A stretch of 64,000 nt of DNA from an uncultured Desulfomicrobiaceae bacterium (GCA_937989665.1 CALKRN010000005.1:102080-166079), one strand, 5' to 3'; shown: positions 9,371 to 19,978, counted from the first letter of the stretch. Translations and numbers: made by a program. The notes: generated from the sequence alone by a model not told the origin.

Positions 9371-9802
9371 TCAAGAGTCCGTCGACAAAACGGCTTGATG
9401 GCAGCGCCAGGATTCTCCCAGGCGTTGGTCAATTCCCAAGATGTGGTCGCAGAGCCAGGTCTTCAGGAAATGAAGCATTTCGCTGGCCAATCCTTCGGTG
9501 GCGAGGATGGCGTCGAGATCGAACAGTTCGATTTGGTTGATAAAAGTTTGGTGTTCAAGGCGGTGTTCTTCCAGCTCGGGGTACTTCATGGCCTCCATGA
9601 GGCGCTCTTCTTCGGTAAAATGGTATCTTGTATAGTCGGCGAGCTGGGCAACGATGTCGAGCAGCTGTTTCGGGGTAGGACCAGTTTCCACGGTGGCGGC
9701 CAGGAGATTGAGGATATGGATGAGTTGCTGGTGCTGCTCGTCCACGCTGGGGATCCCTGTGGCGAAGCTTGGGTCCCACTCGACAGGAAATTGGCGGATC
9801 AT
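9371..9802 (-). CDS. Bacteriohemerythrin
   Basis: A 143-residue four-helix non-heme diiron protein that binds O2 reversibly. The iron-ligand pattern is complete: His24 in DEQHQQ, His61 and Glu65 in YHFTEEE, His80 and His84 in HRLEH, and a C-terminal HILGID. Its length is close to the usual 130-150 residues. In anaerobes of this group hemerythrins act in oxygen sensing, storage or delivery. AAGGAG lies upstream of the ATG. Monocistronic, convergent with the hybrid kinase. It may belong with the oxygen-defence operon at the other end of the window, but that is inference. Confidence 0.93.
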   Translation of the reverse strand: MIRQFPVEWDPSFATGIPSVDEQHQQLIHILNLLAATVETGPTPKQLLDIVAQLADYTRYHFTEEERLMEAMKYPELEEHRLEHQTFINQIELFDLDAILATEGLASEMLHFLKTWLCDHILGIDQRLGESWRCHQAVLSTDS

Positions 9803-10257
9803 GCGCGACTCCTTGGAGGAGGTGGATACGAAAGGAGAGTTTCCTTATGCGGGAAGGGAAGGCGCTTGGCAATAGGTGAAGTAAGGAACAACGCGGTAAA
9901 GGACATGAAGTGGGGGGTGCAGGATGGCTTGGTGTCCTTGCGCACCAGAGGCCGTGTGGTTTTTTTTGGAAGATGAGGGCGCGGTATCTGAGAATGGGCT
10001 TGAGCACTGCATGAAGGACATCTCCGGGCCGTCAGGGAGGCCCCTGGAGTTGGGGGCTCTGCTCCTTTGCGCAGGTCGGCTGCGCTGCCTTGGCGAGGCC
10101 TTGCGCTGCTGTCCCGTCGTTTGGGGTAGAGGTCAAAACCCCTCCTGGCAGGTCACGGTGCGGTGGTGAGGGGCCAGAGTCTTGGCCATGTGAGGAGGGG
10201 CGATGCGGCTCGCAGATGGAGTCGCGTGGTCCTGATGCCATGGGCAGAGGGGACGGC
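9803..10257. other. Non-coding gap upstream of hemerythrin
   Basis: About 450 bases between the hemerythrin start and the buk stop, both on the minus strand. It should hold the hemerythrin promoter and the terminator of the ptb-buk pair. I found no convincing gene, hairpin with a T tract, or RNA. Confidence 0.4.
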
Positions 10258-11358
10258 TCAGGTGGAAGTGGGGAGGGGGGCTTTTTCGGGGCGGCGCACC
10301 GCCGCATAGCAGAGGACGCTCGTTTCCCCGCGGCAAGCCGCCACCCCGGCCTCGGCGAGGGCCTGCATTTCATCTTCTCCGGGGAAGACGAGGACCTGTC
10401 CCAAAAAGGCCACGCGGCGGATGATTTCCTCGCAAAGCGGCGTACACTGGGCGAGCCCGCCAGTGAGTACAATGGCGTCGATGTGGCCCTCAAGGACCGC
10501 GGCCATGGCGCCTATTTCTTTCGCCACCTGATAGCCCATGGCTTGCAGGACACGCGCGGCCTGGGTGTCGCCGGCTGCGATGCGCCGTTGTACTGCCGCG
10601 GCATCGGCCGTGCCGAGGTAGGCTACCATGCCGCCTTCGCCCACGAGCTTGCGGCGGATCTGGGCAAGCGGCAGGCCCTGGGCGCACCAGGCAAGCACCC
10701 CGGCCACGGGGAGACCGCCACTGCGCTCCGGCGAAAATGGCCCGTCGCCGTCCAGGGCGTTGTTCACATCCACGACCCGGCCATGGCGATGCGCCCCCAC
10801 CGAAATACCTCCCCCGAGATGGGCGACAATGAGACCGAGGCGTTGAAGCGGCTTGCCGAGGGCCTGGGCCGCGCGCCGGGCCGCGGCCTTGTGGTTGAGG
10901 GCGTGGAAGATGCTGCGGCGTTCGATCTCCGGGTGGCCGGAGAAACGGGCGAGGTCGTCCATCTCATCCACTACGACGGGGTCTGCAGTAAAAAGAGGGA
11001 CACCGGAGGGGGCCAGGGCGTGAGCGATGATGGCCCCGAGATTGGAGGCATGGGCGCCGAAGCGGCAGGAACGCAGGTCCTCAAGCATGAGTGCATCCAC
11101 CGCGAGGACTCCACTGGGCACTGGCGCCATGAGTCCGCCCCGGGCGATGATGGCGGTGCAATCGGCGGGATGGACCATATGGGCCGCAAGCCAGTCGCGC
11201 ACCAGGGCTTCACGCCAGGGGGCCTGGTCCATGAGGTGGGCAAAGCGGTTCAAGGTGGCAGTGTCGTGGCGGATGGTCTCATGAAGGACAGGCTCGGTCC
11301 CGTGGTAAATGGCGATTTTGGTAGAGGTGGAGCCGGGGTTGAGGATCAAGAGCTGCAT
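10258..11358 (-). CDS. buk: Butyrate kinase (branched-chain/short-chain fatty acid kinase)
   Basis: A 366-residue member of the acetokinase superfamily. The N-terminal phosphate-binding motif reads LILNPGSTSTKIAIY, which is the butyrate kinase form; acetate kinases have NCGSSSLKF-like sequence. Further family marks are ARGG, PVPSGVLAVD, the adenosine motif HLGGGISVGAH, and DGDGPFSPERSG. It interconverts acyl-phosphate plus ADP with the fatty acid plus ATP. It overlaps the 3' end of the ptb-like gene by 13 bases, so the pair is co-translated. The start at 11358 has AGAAGG upstream and matches the family N-terminus; the longer frame does not. Substrate (butyrate, isobutyrate or other) is not resolved. 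Confidence 0.88.
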   Translation of the reverse strand: MQLLILNPGSTSTKIAIYHGTEPVLHETIRHDTATLNRFAHLMDQAPWREALVRDWLAAHMVHPADCTAIIARGGLMAPVPSGVLAVDALMLEDLRSCRFGAHASNLGAIIAHALAPSGVPLFTADPVVVDEMDDLARFSGHPEIERRSIFHALNHKAAARRAAQALGKPLQRLGLIVAHLGGGISVGAHRHGRVVDVNNALDGDGPFSPERSGGLPVAGVLAWCAQGLPLAQIRRKLVGEGGMVAYLGTADAAAVQRRIAAGDTQAARVLQAMGYQVAKEIGAMAAVLEGHIDAIVLTGGLAQCTPLCEEIIRRVAFLGQVLVFPGEDEMQALAEAGVAACRGETSVLCYAAVRRPEKAPLPTST

Positions 11359-12266
11359 AGGAGACCTTCTGAGGCCAGCATAATGCCCAGGGCAATGGAG
11401 TTGAGTTTGGTTTGGTGGGTGTCGCCGCGAGAGTTGAGAAGAATTGGGGCCTTGGCCCCGAGGACGACCCCGGCTGAGGCCGCGCGGCAAAAGTACATGA
11501 GGCTTTTGTAGAGGATGTTGCCTGCAGCAAGGTTGGGGGCGAGGAGGATATCGGCCTGTCCCGCCAGGGGGTCGTGGGGAAGTTTTTTGGCAGCAGCGCG
11601 CGGGTCCACGGCCACGTCCAAGGCGTACGGGCCACCAATGCGACAGCCGGGGATCGCGCCAGCTTGGGACATGGCCACAAGGGCCGCCGCATCCTGGGTG
11701 CAGCGCATGGTGGGGTGGACCTTTTCTGACTCGCATAGCACGGCCACCACTGGATTGGCGATGCCGAGGGTCTGGGCCACGGTGCGGGCGTTGTGGATGA
11801 TGGCCACCTTGGTGGAGAGGTCTGGATCGATGATCATGGCTGCGTCGGTGAGGAGATAGAGGCGGCTTGTTCCCGGGATGTCGAGGACCACGGTGTGGCT
11901 TACGGTCTGCGAGGTCCGCAGGCCGTTTTTCTTGTGGAGGACCGCGCGCAGGAGCACCGCTGAGTCCACGAAGCCCTTGAGCACGAGGTCGGCGGTGCCG
12001 CCGGAGACGAGGCGCACAGCGGCTTCGGCCACGTGGAGCTCGTCTTCGGCGTGCACGAGGGGGAGGTGTTCCAAAGACAGACCGAGGGTATCGGCCAGGT
12101 GGCGCACCGTGGGGACGTGGCCTACGAGGATAAACCGGGCAAGGCCGAGGGCCTCTGCCCTGGCTACGGCGTGCAGGACGTCAGGATCATGAGCCCCGGC
12201 AACGGCCACGGTGCGCGGGGGGCGGCGGGTTGCCTCGTCGCGGATGTGGGCAAGACTGGTGAACAT
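11346..12266 (-). CDS. ptb: Phosphate butyryltransferase-like enzyme
   Basis: A 306-residue member of the phosphate acetyl/butyryltransferase family; its partner gene points to butyryl- rather than acetyl-transfer. It swaps CoA for phosphate on an acyl group, giving the acyl-phosphate used by the kinase downstream. Recognisable segments are RTVAVAGAHDPDVLHAV near the start, LVLKGFVDSAVLLRAVL, and ILLAPNLAAGNILYKSL near the C-terminus. Start 12266 aligns with the usual family N-terminus; an upstream ATG at 12296 would add 10 residues, and neither has a clear SD. Together ptb-buk allows ATP formation from acyl-CoA, or activation of fatty acids in reverse. Confidence 0.85.
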   Translation of the reverse strand: MFTSLAHIRDEATRRPPRTVAVAGAHDPDVLHAVARAEALGLARFILVGHVPTVRHLADTLGLSLEHLPLVHAEDELHVAEAAVRLVSGGTADLVLKGFVDSAVLLRAVLHKKNGLRTSQTVSHTVVLDIPGTSRLYLLTDAAMIIDPDLSTKVAIIHNARTVAQTLGIANPVVAVLCESEKVHPTMRCTQDAAALVAMSQAGAIPGCRIGGPYALDVAVDPRAAAKKLPHDPLAGQADILLAPNLAAGNILYKSLMYFCRAASAGVVLGAKAPILLNSRGDTHQTKLNSIALGIMLASEGLLCSS

Positions 12267-12319
12267 AGAAGGTCTTGGATCGTTTTTTTGAGGCATTGGT
12301 GCGTTGGCTTGGAGTTCAT

Positions 12320-12352
12320 CCCCGAGGCAAGGGCTGAGTCCGTGCCTCGGGG
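12320..12352. promoter_or_regulatory. Inverted repeat upstream of ptb-buk
   Basis: A perfect 10-bp inverted repeat (12320-12329 with 12343-12352, 13-base spacer) lies just upstream of the ptb start codons. No T run follows on either strand, so it is not an obvious terminator. It could be an operator or an mRNA leader hairpin. No other feature is visible between here and the MFS gene at 12667. Confidence 0.4.
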
Positions 12353-12666
12353 GGTAGCCTCTAGCGCTCCTGCCCCCAAAAGGCTAGCGGGAACCGTACG
12401 CTTCGTTCTTCGGAGGGAAGGTCACGTCGCTTGCTGGGCGGTATTGCGGTAGGGCAATGGTCTCGAGGGCCGTGGAGAAGCGCGGTTAGTTCTGTATCTC
12501 CACCACTTCCGCCCGCCGGGAGATAGCCCAAAATGGGAGGAAGACTCGGAAAGAACACGCTCCAAACACTGGGGATGCGGCTTGGGATGCGGGGCAGAGG
12601 GTCGCCAGGAGCGTGGCGATTGACGATTGATCCCTTAGGCCCAGGCTGAGCCCATGGAGGAGGGGC

Positions 12667-14022
12667 ATGGATTTCGTATTTCCCATATGTCTGGCCAATT
12701 TTGCCGTGCTCTTCATGGTGGCCGCGGTGGGGGTGGCCCTGCCGGCCATGCAGCAGGACCTCGGCGGTTCTGCCGTGGAGCTCAGCTGGGTCGCTGGGGC
12801 GTATACCCTGGCCTTGGCCATGGTCTTTGTGCCCGTGGCCCGAGTGGTGGATATTTGGGGCTATCGTCGGCTCTTTCGCCTTGCCCTGCTTGGGCTCGCC
12901 ACAACAGGTGCCATACTTACCGTGAGTCCCAATCTGCCGTTTGTGATTGCCGTGCGTGTCGTCCAGGCCGTGGCCGGGGCGACAGCCAATACCGCCTCGC
13001 TGGCCATGCTCGCCGTTGGTGTGGACTCCCACCGACGTGGGGCGGCCATGGGATGGTTGACTGCCGCTCTGTATGCTGGATTGGCTCTGGGACCGCTGGC
13101 GGGCGGCGTGCTGGTGGAGCTGTGGGGGTGGCGGAGTATCTTTGCCGTGAGCGTGCCTCTTGTCGTGGCGGCCTGGGCCTTTTCGGCGCGGATCCCGGGG
13201 GAATGGCGCCCCCGGGCAGGCCAGGGTCTCGACGTCCTGGGTGCGGTGCTGTGCGCCGGGGCGGTGGCGGCGTGGCTCCTTGCTTTGGCTGCCGTGGACC
13301 AGCCCCAGCGGCTGGGCCAGCTCCTTGTGACCGCTGTTCTCCTCAGTTGGTGGTTTGTCCGACGCATGACCCACAGTCCAGATCCGTTGGTGGACGTGGC
13401 CGCCGTTGCCAGTAATCGGATCTTGGTCTTTTCCTTGGTGGCCACGGCCATCAACTACGCGAGTACTTTTTGCGTGGGCTTTCTGGTGAGCATCGTGGCC
13501 CAGGCCGTGCGGGGGCTCTCTCCGACGCAGGCCGGGATGCTCCTTGCAGTCCCGCCGGTGGTGCAGACCCTGGGCTCCCCGTGGGTGGGCCGCATGGCGG
13601 ATCGTTTGCCTGCACCATGGATTGCCTCCGCCGGCATGGCTGTGGGGGCGGTGAGCTTGGCGCTCTTGGCCCAGGGGGCGGCCTCGCTTTCGCTGCTTGG
13701 GCTCACCGGGGTGTTAGGGCTCCAAGGGCTGGGATTTGCGCTTTTTGCCTCACCGAACATGACGGTCATCCTCGGCGCGGTGGAGCCTCGCGCCTATGCC
13801 TTGGCCTCGAGCCTGACTGGGGCCATGCGAACCATGGGCATGGCGGCGTCCATGGCAGGCATTGCCGTCGCTTTTCGCGCGTTTTTGGGGGAGGCGCCGG
13901 TCCATGCCGCCGCGCCGGAGGCCTTGGTGGGCAGTATGGCCACGGTATTGGGAGGGGCTGCCTTTTTGTCGGTACTGGGCGTTGGGTTGTCCCTGGGGAG
14001 GGTGCGGTGGCGGCGAGGATAG
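12667..14022 (+). CDS. MFS exporter, DHA2 (drug:H+ antiporter) type
   Basis: A 451-residue membrane protein with about 13-14 predicted helices. The first helix carries NFAVLFMVAAVGVALPAMQQDL, followed by the motif-A-like loop RVVDIWGYRRLF, motif C-like GLALGPLAGGVLVELWGWR (about residues 138-156) and a long hydrophobic C-terminal half. This pattern is the DHA2 branch, which exports drugs and other small molecules by proton antiport. GGAGGAGG sits 4-5 bases before the ATG. It overlaps the small downstream zinc-ribbon gene by 16 bases. Substrate unknown. Confidence 0.88.
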   Translation: MDFVFPICLANFAVLFMVAAVGVALPAMQQDLGGSAVELSWVAGAYTLALAMVFVPVARVVDIWGYRRLFRLALLGLATTGAILTVSPNLPFVIAVRVVQAVAGATANTASLAMLAVGVDSHRRGAAMGWLTAALYAGLALGPLAGGVLVELWGWRSIFAVSVPLVVAAWAFSARIPGEWRPRAGQGLDVLGAVLCAGAVAAWLLALAAVDQPQRLGQLLVTAVLLSWWFVRRMTHSPDPLVDVAAVASNRILVFSLVATAINYASTFCVGFLVSIVAQAVRGLSPTQAGMLLAVPPVVQTLGSPWVGRMADRLPAPWIASAGMAVGAVSLALLAQGAASLSLLGLTGVLGLQGLGFALFASPNMTVILGAVEPRAYALASSLTGAMRTMGMAASMAGIAVAFRAFLGEAPVHAAAPEALVGSMATVLGGAAFLSVLGVGLSLGRVRWRRG

Positions 14023-14282
14023 ATTGGGTCCGCCTTGTGATGCTCGCTGGATGGGGAGTGGGGATTGGCCGGCTGCTGGTCGTGGGGATGGAGCCCCTGA
14101 CGGTGGTGGCCCTCATCCTTCTTGTGGGCCTCGCCGGGCTTCGGCCTCGGGCTCGGCCTTGGCGGCAGGCCTACTATTGCCAGACGTGTGGGGCGGTATA
14201 CCCCCTCCGGCCGCCCAAGCGGTGCACATGCGGTTGCGTGCGCTTTTTTCGGGATGATGCTATCCCACCCACCACATCTTGA
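14007..14282 (+). CDS. Small membrane protein with C-terminal zinc ribbon
   Basis: A 91-residue protein of unknown function starting with GTG, with GGGGAGGG about 5 bases upstream. One or two hydrophobic segments fill residues 10-46. A C-terminal Cys cluster follows, YCQTCGAVYP then CTCGC, that looks like a zinc or iron-sulphur knuckle. It overlaps the end of the MFS gene by 16 bases, suggesting translational coupling, and its last 23 bases overlap the convergent mntP gene. Support comes from the start signal, the hydropathy pattern and the Cys spacing; I know no named family. An internal ATG at 14040 is an alternative start. Confidence 0.6.
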   Translation: MAARIDWVRLVMLAGWGVGIGRLLVVGMEPLTVVALILLVGLAGLRPRARPWRQAYYCQTCGAVYPLRPPKRCTCGCVRFFRDDAIPPTTS

Positions 14283-14817
14283 GCCCCAAGAGGACAAGGA
14301 CAAGGCCGCCGAGACGTTCGGCGAGCCGGCCCAAGGAGAGGCGGCAGCCTACTTGGGCCCCGAGAAAGAGCCCGCTTGCTGTAAACAGGGATGCCGTGCC
14401 CCCGATGACAAGGCATGGCGCCAGGATGGCGACGTCGAGGGCCGCGAGGGTGATGCCCACGGCCAGGGCGTCGATGCTTGTGGCCACGGACAGGGCAAGG
14501 AGGCGGGTGCCTGTGGTGGGGTCGGCGCAGCTCGTGGTCTCGTCGCCGTGGAAGCTCTCCCATATCATGTGGCCACCGATGCCGCCGAGCAGGAGGAGCG
14601 CCACGAGCGGGGCGTGGGCGGCAATGAGGCGTTGGGCCAGGGTGCCGCCGAGCCAGCCGAGAGCGGGCATGAGGGCTTGAAAAAGGCCGAAATGCCAGGA
14701 GAGGCGGAGGTATTGGCGCCAGGTGGGGCGCTGGATGGCGGCCCCCGCCGCCGTGGCGACGGCAAAGGCATCCATGGCCAGACCGACGGCGAGAAGCAGG
14801 AGGGTGGACAGCGGCAT
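14260..14817 (-). CDS. mntP: Manganese efflux pump MntP
   Basis: A 185-residue membrane protein with six predicted helices, the usual MntP (YebN) length. Both halves carry the conserved acidic helix motif: GLAMDAFAVATAAG at residues 12-25 and SVATSIDALAVGITLA at about 109-124. MntP exports Mn(II) and protects against manganese overload. It is monocistronic, reading towards the zinc-ribbon gene. I looked in the roughly 140 bases upstream for the yybP-ykoY manganese riboswitch core and did not see it. Confidence 0.92.
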   Translation of the reverse strand: MPLSTLLLLAVGLAMDAFAVATAAGAAIQRPTWRQYLRLSWHFGLFQALMPALGWLGGTLAQRLIAAHAPLVALLLLGGIGGHMIWESFHGDETTSCADPTTGTRLLALSVATSIDALAVGITLAALDVAILAPCLVIGGTASLFTASGLFLGAQVGCRLSLGRLAERLGGLVLVLLGLKMWWVG

Positions 14818-15115
14818 AGGACCTCACAGAGGGGGTGAAGAAAAGCCCCTTAGCCGTGGGACGTTGATCTTGGCAAGTCAGGGTAAGCGTCCAACGCTCC
14901 TTGAAACACGGCCCAAGCCATCTTGCTCGTTGGTTCGCCTGTCCCAGCCCCCAAAAGCCGCATCCTTTGTCTCGTCAGCGACCTCCTTGTCGTTTTCGAC
15001 ACCACCCCGAGTGCCCAGGGAAGGGACGCATGCATAGCGTTGACGGTGGTCTACCCCCCGTTTAGAGGGGCCAAGACGCCAGAGCGCGTGGATTGTAGAT
15101 GGGAAAGGAGGCAGC
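14818..15115. other. Divergent intergenic region mntP / speA
   Basis: About 300 bases with the promoters of mntP (minus) and the polyamine operon (plus). Two inverted elements are visible: CTTGG at 14870 pairing with CCAAG near 14918, and ACCACC at 15001 with GGTGGT near 15046. Neither matches a known riboswitch. An AAAGGAGG close to the speA ATG is the ribosome binding site. No gene is supported here. Confidence 0.4.
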
Positions 15116-17077
15116 ATGCGGTCACGGACCCTGGAAAAATGGACGGCGGAGCGCTCCGCAGAGCTCTACGGGGTAGATAACTGGGGCAATGGCTATTTTC
15201 GGGTGACGCCCGATGGGCTTTTGGGGATTACTCCCTTCCCAGGCACGGAAGTTTGCGTCCCCATCATGGACATCCTTGCCGGTCTCCAGGAGCGCGGCTT
15301 GGGTCTGCCGGTGCTGCTGCGGGTGGAGAATCTTCTCGATGCCCAGATTACCCTGCTCCACGAGTCCTTTGCTGCGGCCATTGCCAGCTTGGGGTACAAC
15401 GGCGAGTTCCGCGGCGTTTATCCTGTTAAAGTCAACCAGCAGCAGCAGGTACTGGAAGAGATCGCCAAGGTAGGTGGACGATTCAATCACGGCTTTGAGG
15501 TCGGCAGCAAGGCCGAACTTATCGCGGCCCTTTCGTTTCTCGATAATCCTCGGGCCTGTCTGGTGTGCAATGGTTACAAAGACAAAGACTATATCGACCT
15601 GGCCTTGTATGCCTGCAAGATGGGCTTTTTGTGTTTCCTTGTCCTGGAGATGCCTAGCGAGTTGCCGTTGATTCTCGAGCGTTCTCGGGCCTTGGGGATC
15701 GAGCCGCGCATTGGGGTGCGCATCAAGGTGTCCTCGCAGGCTGGGGGGCATTGGGCCGAATCTGCAGGGGATCTGTCTATCTTTGGGCTTTCCACGGCGG
15801 AGGTGGTGGACGCCATTGATTTGTTGCGTGGGCAGAATATGCTCCATTGTATGCAATTTTTGCATTTCCATCTTGGTTCCCAGATACCTAATATTCGAGA
15901 TATTCGTATTGCTGTTCGTGAAGCGACCAGGATGTATGCTGAGCTAGTGGCTGAAGGATGCCAAATGGGTTTTTTGGATTTAGGAGGTGGCCTGGCTGTC
16001 GATTATGATGGGTCGCATACGAACTATCCGTCGAGTAGAAATTACACATTACAAGAATACTGCATGGATATTGTCGAGTCGGTCATGTCGAGTCTCGATG
16101 AACGGGGTATTGCCCATCCCCACATCATTACCGAGTCGGGCCGCGCCACTGTGGCCTACTATTCGGTGCTCCTGTTCAACGTGCTCGACGTCAGCCGTCT
16201 CGAAGATCGACCCGTGCCGGAGAAGCTCGCTCCTGAGGAACCGGAGGCCATTCATAATCTCCTTGAGGTGTACCATTCGTTGTCACTGAAGAATCTCCAG
16301 GAGTGCTATAACGATGCCATTTATTACCGCGATGAAGTGCGTCAGCTTTTTCGTCTTGGCCAATGCACTTTACGACAGCGGGCCTTAAGTGACACCATAT
16401 TTTGGGCGGTCATTCGTAGTATTGCTCAACGTTTGCCTGGTATGAAAAATCCACCTTCTGCACTCAAGGATATCGAACTTGCGCTAGCGAGTATTTACTA
16501 CTGCAATATGAGTGTCTTTCAGTCTCTTCCGGATGCGTGGGCTATTGGTCATCTCTTTCCTATCATGCCCATACATCGCCTCAATGAAGAGCCAACGGAG
16601 ACAGCTATTCTTGCCGATATTACGTGTGATAGCGATGGGAAATTGGACCGATTCATTGATATCCATGGAGAGAAGCGCGTGTTGGAGCTCCATAGCTTGG
16701 AGTGTGGGCAGCCCTATTATCTCGGGGCGTTTTTGGTTGGCGCGTATCAGGAGACACTGGGCGATTTACATAACTTGTTCGGTGATACCAATGTGGTTAG
16801 TGTCCGTATCAACGACGATGGGACCTATGACCTGACGCGAGAATTGGAAGGGGATAGTGTTGCGGATGTACTCTCGTATGTAGAGTTCGACCCTAAACAA
16901 GTCTTGGAGAATTTCCGTAAGGTCGCCGAAGCGGGGGTCCGGGAAGGAAAGATTAGCCCCCAGGAGCGTTTTCTCATTATGCGAGCCTATGAGCGGGGAT
17001 TACGAGGCTATACCTATTTACACGAAGGCCGCGGCGGCTGTGCCGTGGAAGCGTTCGAATCATCCCAGGGGAGGTAA
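15116..17077 (+). CDS. speA: Biosynthetic arginine decarboxylase
   Basis: A 653-residue PLP enzyme of the alanine racemase-fold arginine decarboxylase family, the usual SpeA size. The N-terminal segment contains YGVDNWGNGYFRV, the PLP lysine lies in GVYPVKVNQQQQV (about residues 100-113), and later motifs are HFHLGSQIPNI, LDLGGGLAVDYDGS and the substrate/PLP segment ESGRATVAYYSVL. It converts arginine to agmatine, the first step to putrescine. First gene of a polyamine operon, 2 bases before the next gene. Agmatine-to-putrescine enzymes are not in the window. Two internal stretches (about 15835-16060 and 16300-16640) are clearly more AT-rich than the rest. Confidence 0.95.
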   Translation: MRSRTLEKWTAERSAELYGVDNWGNGYFRVTPDGLLGITPFPGTEVCVPIMDILAGLQERGLGLPVLLRVENLLDAQITLLHESFAAAIASLGYNGEFRGVYPVKVNQQQQVLEEIAKVGGRFNHGFEVGSKAELIAALSFLDNPRACLVCNGYKDKDYIDLALYACKMGFLCFLVLEMPSELPLILERSRALGIEPRIGVRIKVSSQAGGHWAESAGDLSIFGLSTAEVVDAIDLLRGQNMLHCMQFLHFHLGSQIPNIRDIRIAVREATRMYAELVAEGCQMGFLDLGGGLAVDYDGSHTNYPSSRNYTLQEYCMDIVESVMSSLDERGIAHPHIITESGRATVAYYSVLLFNVLDVSRLEDRPVPEKLAPEEPEAIHNLLEVYHSLSLKNLQECYNDAIYYRDEVRQLFRLGQCTLRQRALSDTIFWAVIRSIAQRLPGMKNPPSALKDIELALASIYYCNMSVFQSLPDAWAIGHLFPIMPIHRLNEEPTETAILADITCDSDGKLDRFIDIHGEKRVLELHSLECGQPYYLGAFLVGAYQETLGDLHNLFGDTNVVSVRINDDGTYDLTRELEGDSVADVLSYVEFDPKQVLENFRKVAEAGVREGKISPQERFLIMRAYERGLRGYTYLHEGRGGCAVEAFESSQGR

Positions 17078-17079
17078 CC

Positions 17080-18269
<1,190 letters not shown>

Positions 18270-18270
<1 letters not shown>

Positions 18271-19436
18271 TGGACGGCCGTACGGCATATCGTTTTGATG
18301 CTTCGCAGGTAGAAACCCCGTGTTTTGTGGTGGATACAGGGCTCCTCGCCCGCAACCTCGAGATCCTCGCCGGGGTGAAGGCGCGCACGAGCTGCAAGGT
18401 CCTCTTGGCCCTTAAAGGCTTTGCCATGTGGAGTCTGTTTTCGCTCTTGCGCGAAGTCCTCGATGGGGTGTGTGCGAGCTCGCCCCATGAGGCTCGGCTA
18501 GGCCGCGAGGAGTTTGGCCGCGAAGTGCACGTCTTTGCCGCTGCCTATAGTGAAGCCCACATCCGTGATTTATGTACCACTGCTGACCATATCGTCTTCA
18601 ACTCGTTTGGGCAGTTGCTCCGCTTTCGTCCTCTGGTGGAGGAAGAGGCCCGACGTCTTGGCCGAGAGATCGCCCTGGGGATGCGGATTAATCCCGAACA
18701 TTCGGAAGGTACTGTACCGATCTATGACCCCTGCGCCCCAGGCTCGCGCCTCGGGGTGCGGCGCCGCCACTTCCAATCACATCTTTTGGACGGCGTTAGA
18801 GGGCTCCATTGGCATAACCTCTGTGAGCAAAATGCCGATAGCCTCCTGCGCACTGTCGAGGCAGCGGAGGCCAGGTTTGGCGAGTTCTTCGCCCGCATGG
18901 AGTATGTCAATTTTGGTGGGGGACACCATATCACTCGGCCAGATTATGACCTGGACCTGCTCTGCCGGATTGTCGCAGACTTTCAGGACCGCTATGGCGT
19001 GCAGGTTTATCTGGAGCCTGGTGAGGCCGTCGCTCTCAACGCAGGCTATCTAGTCACGACGGTGTTGGATATTGTCGAAGCAGACCTGCCCATCGCCATC
19101 CTCGATACGTCGGTGCCCGCCCATATGCCCGATGTCCTCGAGATGCCCTATCGGCCGCATGTGGTGGGTTCCGGAATGCCCGGAGAAAAACCCTACACCT
19201 ACCGCCTGGGAGGGCTTTCCTGCCTGGCGGGAGATGTGGTGGGCGAGTACTCTTTCGCCACGCCCCTGGCCGTAGGGGACCGCCTTGTGTTCACGGACAT
19301 GGCCCATTACTCTATGGTCAAGACGACGACCTTCAATGGTATCGGTTTGCCGAGCATTTATGTGTTTTCTCCTGACCACCAATTGCGCCTTGTGCGTCGG
19401 TTTGGTTATGAAGATTTTAAGGGCCGGTTGTCGTAA
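18270..19436 (+). CDS. nspC: Carboxynorspermidine/carboxyspermidine decarboxylase
   Basis: A 388-residue PLP decarboxylase. The segment VETPCFVVDTGLLARNLEIL and the PLP lysine in VLLALKGFAMWS are near the N-terminus. Later motifs are YVNFGGGHHITRPDYD (glycine-rich PLP phosphate loop) and YLEPGEAVALNAGYLV. It removes the carboxyl group from carboxyspermidine or carboxynorspermidine to give spermidine or norspermidine. The start at 18270 overlaps the preceding TGA by one base (TGATG), indicating coupling; an open frame 21 bases longer lacks an SD. With speA and the dehydrogenase it completes the SAM-independent route. Confidence 0.95.
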
Positions 19437-19459
19437 CCTGAAGTACAAGGAGGTTTGCC

Positions 19460-19978
19460 GTGGAGTTGGCAGGCAAGAAGGTCATGGTGTTGGTTGAGGA
19501 AATGTACAATGATTACGAATATATTTATCCCTACTATCGGCTTTTGGAGGCAGGCGCTCAGGTGGAGGTTGTTGGGCCGCAGGCTGGCGTGACCTACACG
19601 GGCAAGGCAGGCACGACGGCAAAAAGCACCATGGCGGCGGAGGACGCCGTGGCCGAGGCCTTCAGTGGGATGATCATCCCAGGTGGCTATGCCCCGGACA
19701 TGATGCGACGCCATCGCCCCATGGTGGAGCTGGTGCGGCAGATGCACGCGGCGGGCAAGGTCATTGCCGCCATTTGCCATGCGGGCTGGATGCTTGCTTC
19801 GGCGAAGGTCCTCGTTGGCCGTACGGTGACATCCTTTTTTGCCATTCGCGATGATCTGGAACATGCGGGGGCGACTTGGGTGGATCAAGACGTTGTCCAA
19901 GATGGCAACCTTATTACGAGCCGCACGCCTGCGGACTTGCCAGCATTCATGCGCACGGTGATTGCGGCGCTTCGCTGA
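19460..19978 (+). CDS. DJ-1/PfpI-family protein
   Basis: A 172-residue protein of the class I glutamine amidotransferase-like PfpI group. The nucleophile elbow is AAICHAGWML with Cys106-His107, and an upstream glycine-rich element reads IIPGGYAPDMMRRH. Relatives include glyoxalase/deglycase and chaperone-like proteins; activity cannot be read from sequence. The GTG start has AAGGAGG 6-7 bases upstream. It follows nspC by 23 bases and precedes a strong terminator, so it is probably the last gene of the polyamine operon. Confidence 0.88.
   Translation: MELAGKKVMVLVEEMYNDYEYIYPYYRLLEAGAQVEVVGPQAGVTYTGKAGTTAKSTMAAEDAVAEAFSGMIIPGGYAPDMMRRHRPMVELVRQMHAAGKVIAAICHAGWMLASAKVLVGRTVTSFFAIRDDLEHAGATWVDQDVVQDGNLITSRTPADLPAFMRTVIAALR

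Noticed and set aside
14818..14960. Manganese (yybP-ykoY) riboswitch upstream of mntP
   Set aside because: The conserved core sequence could not be found.
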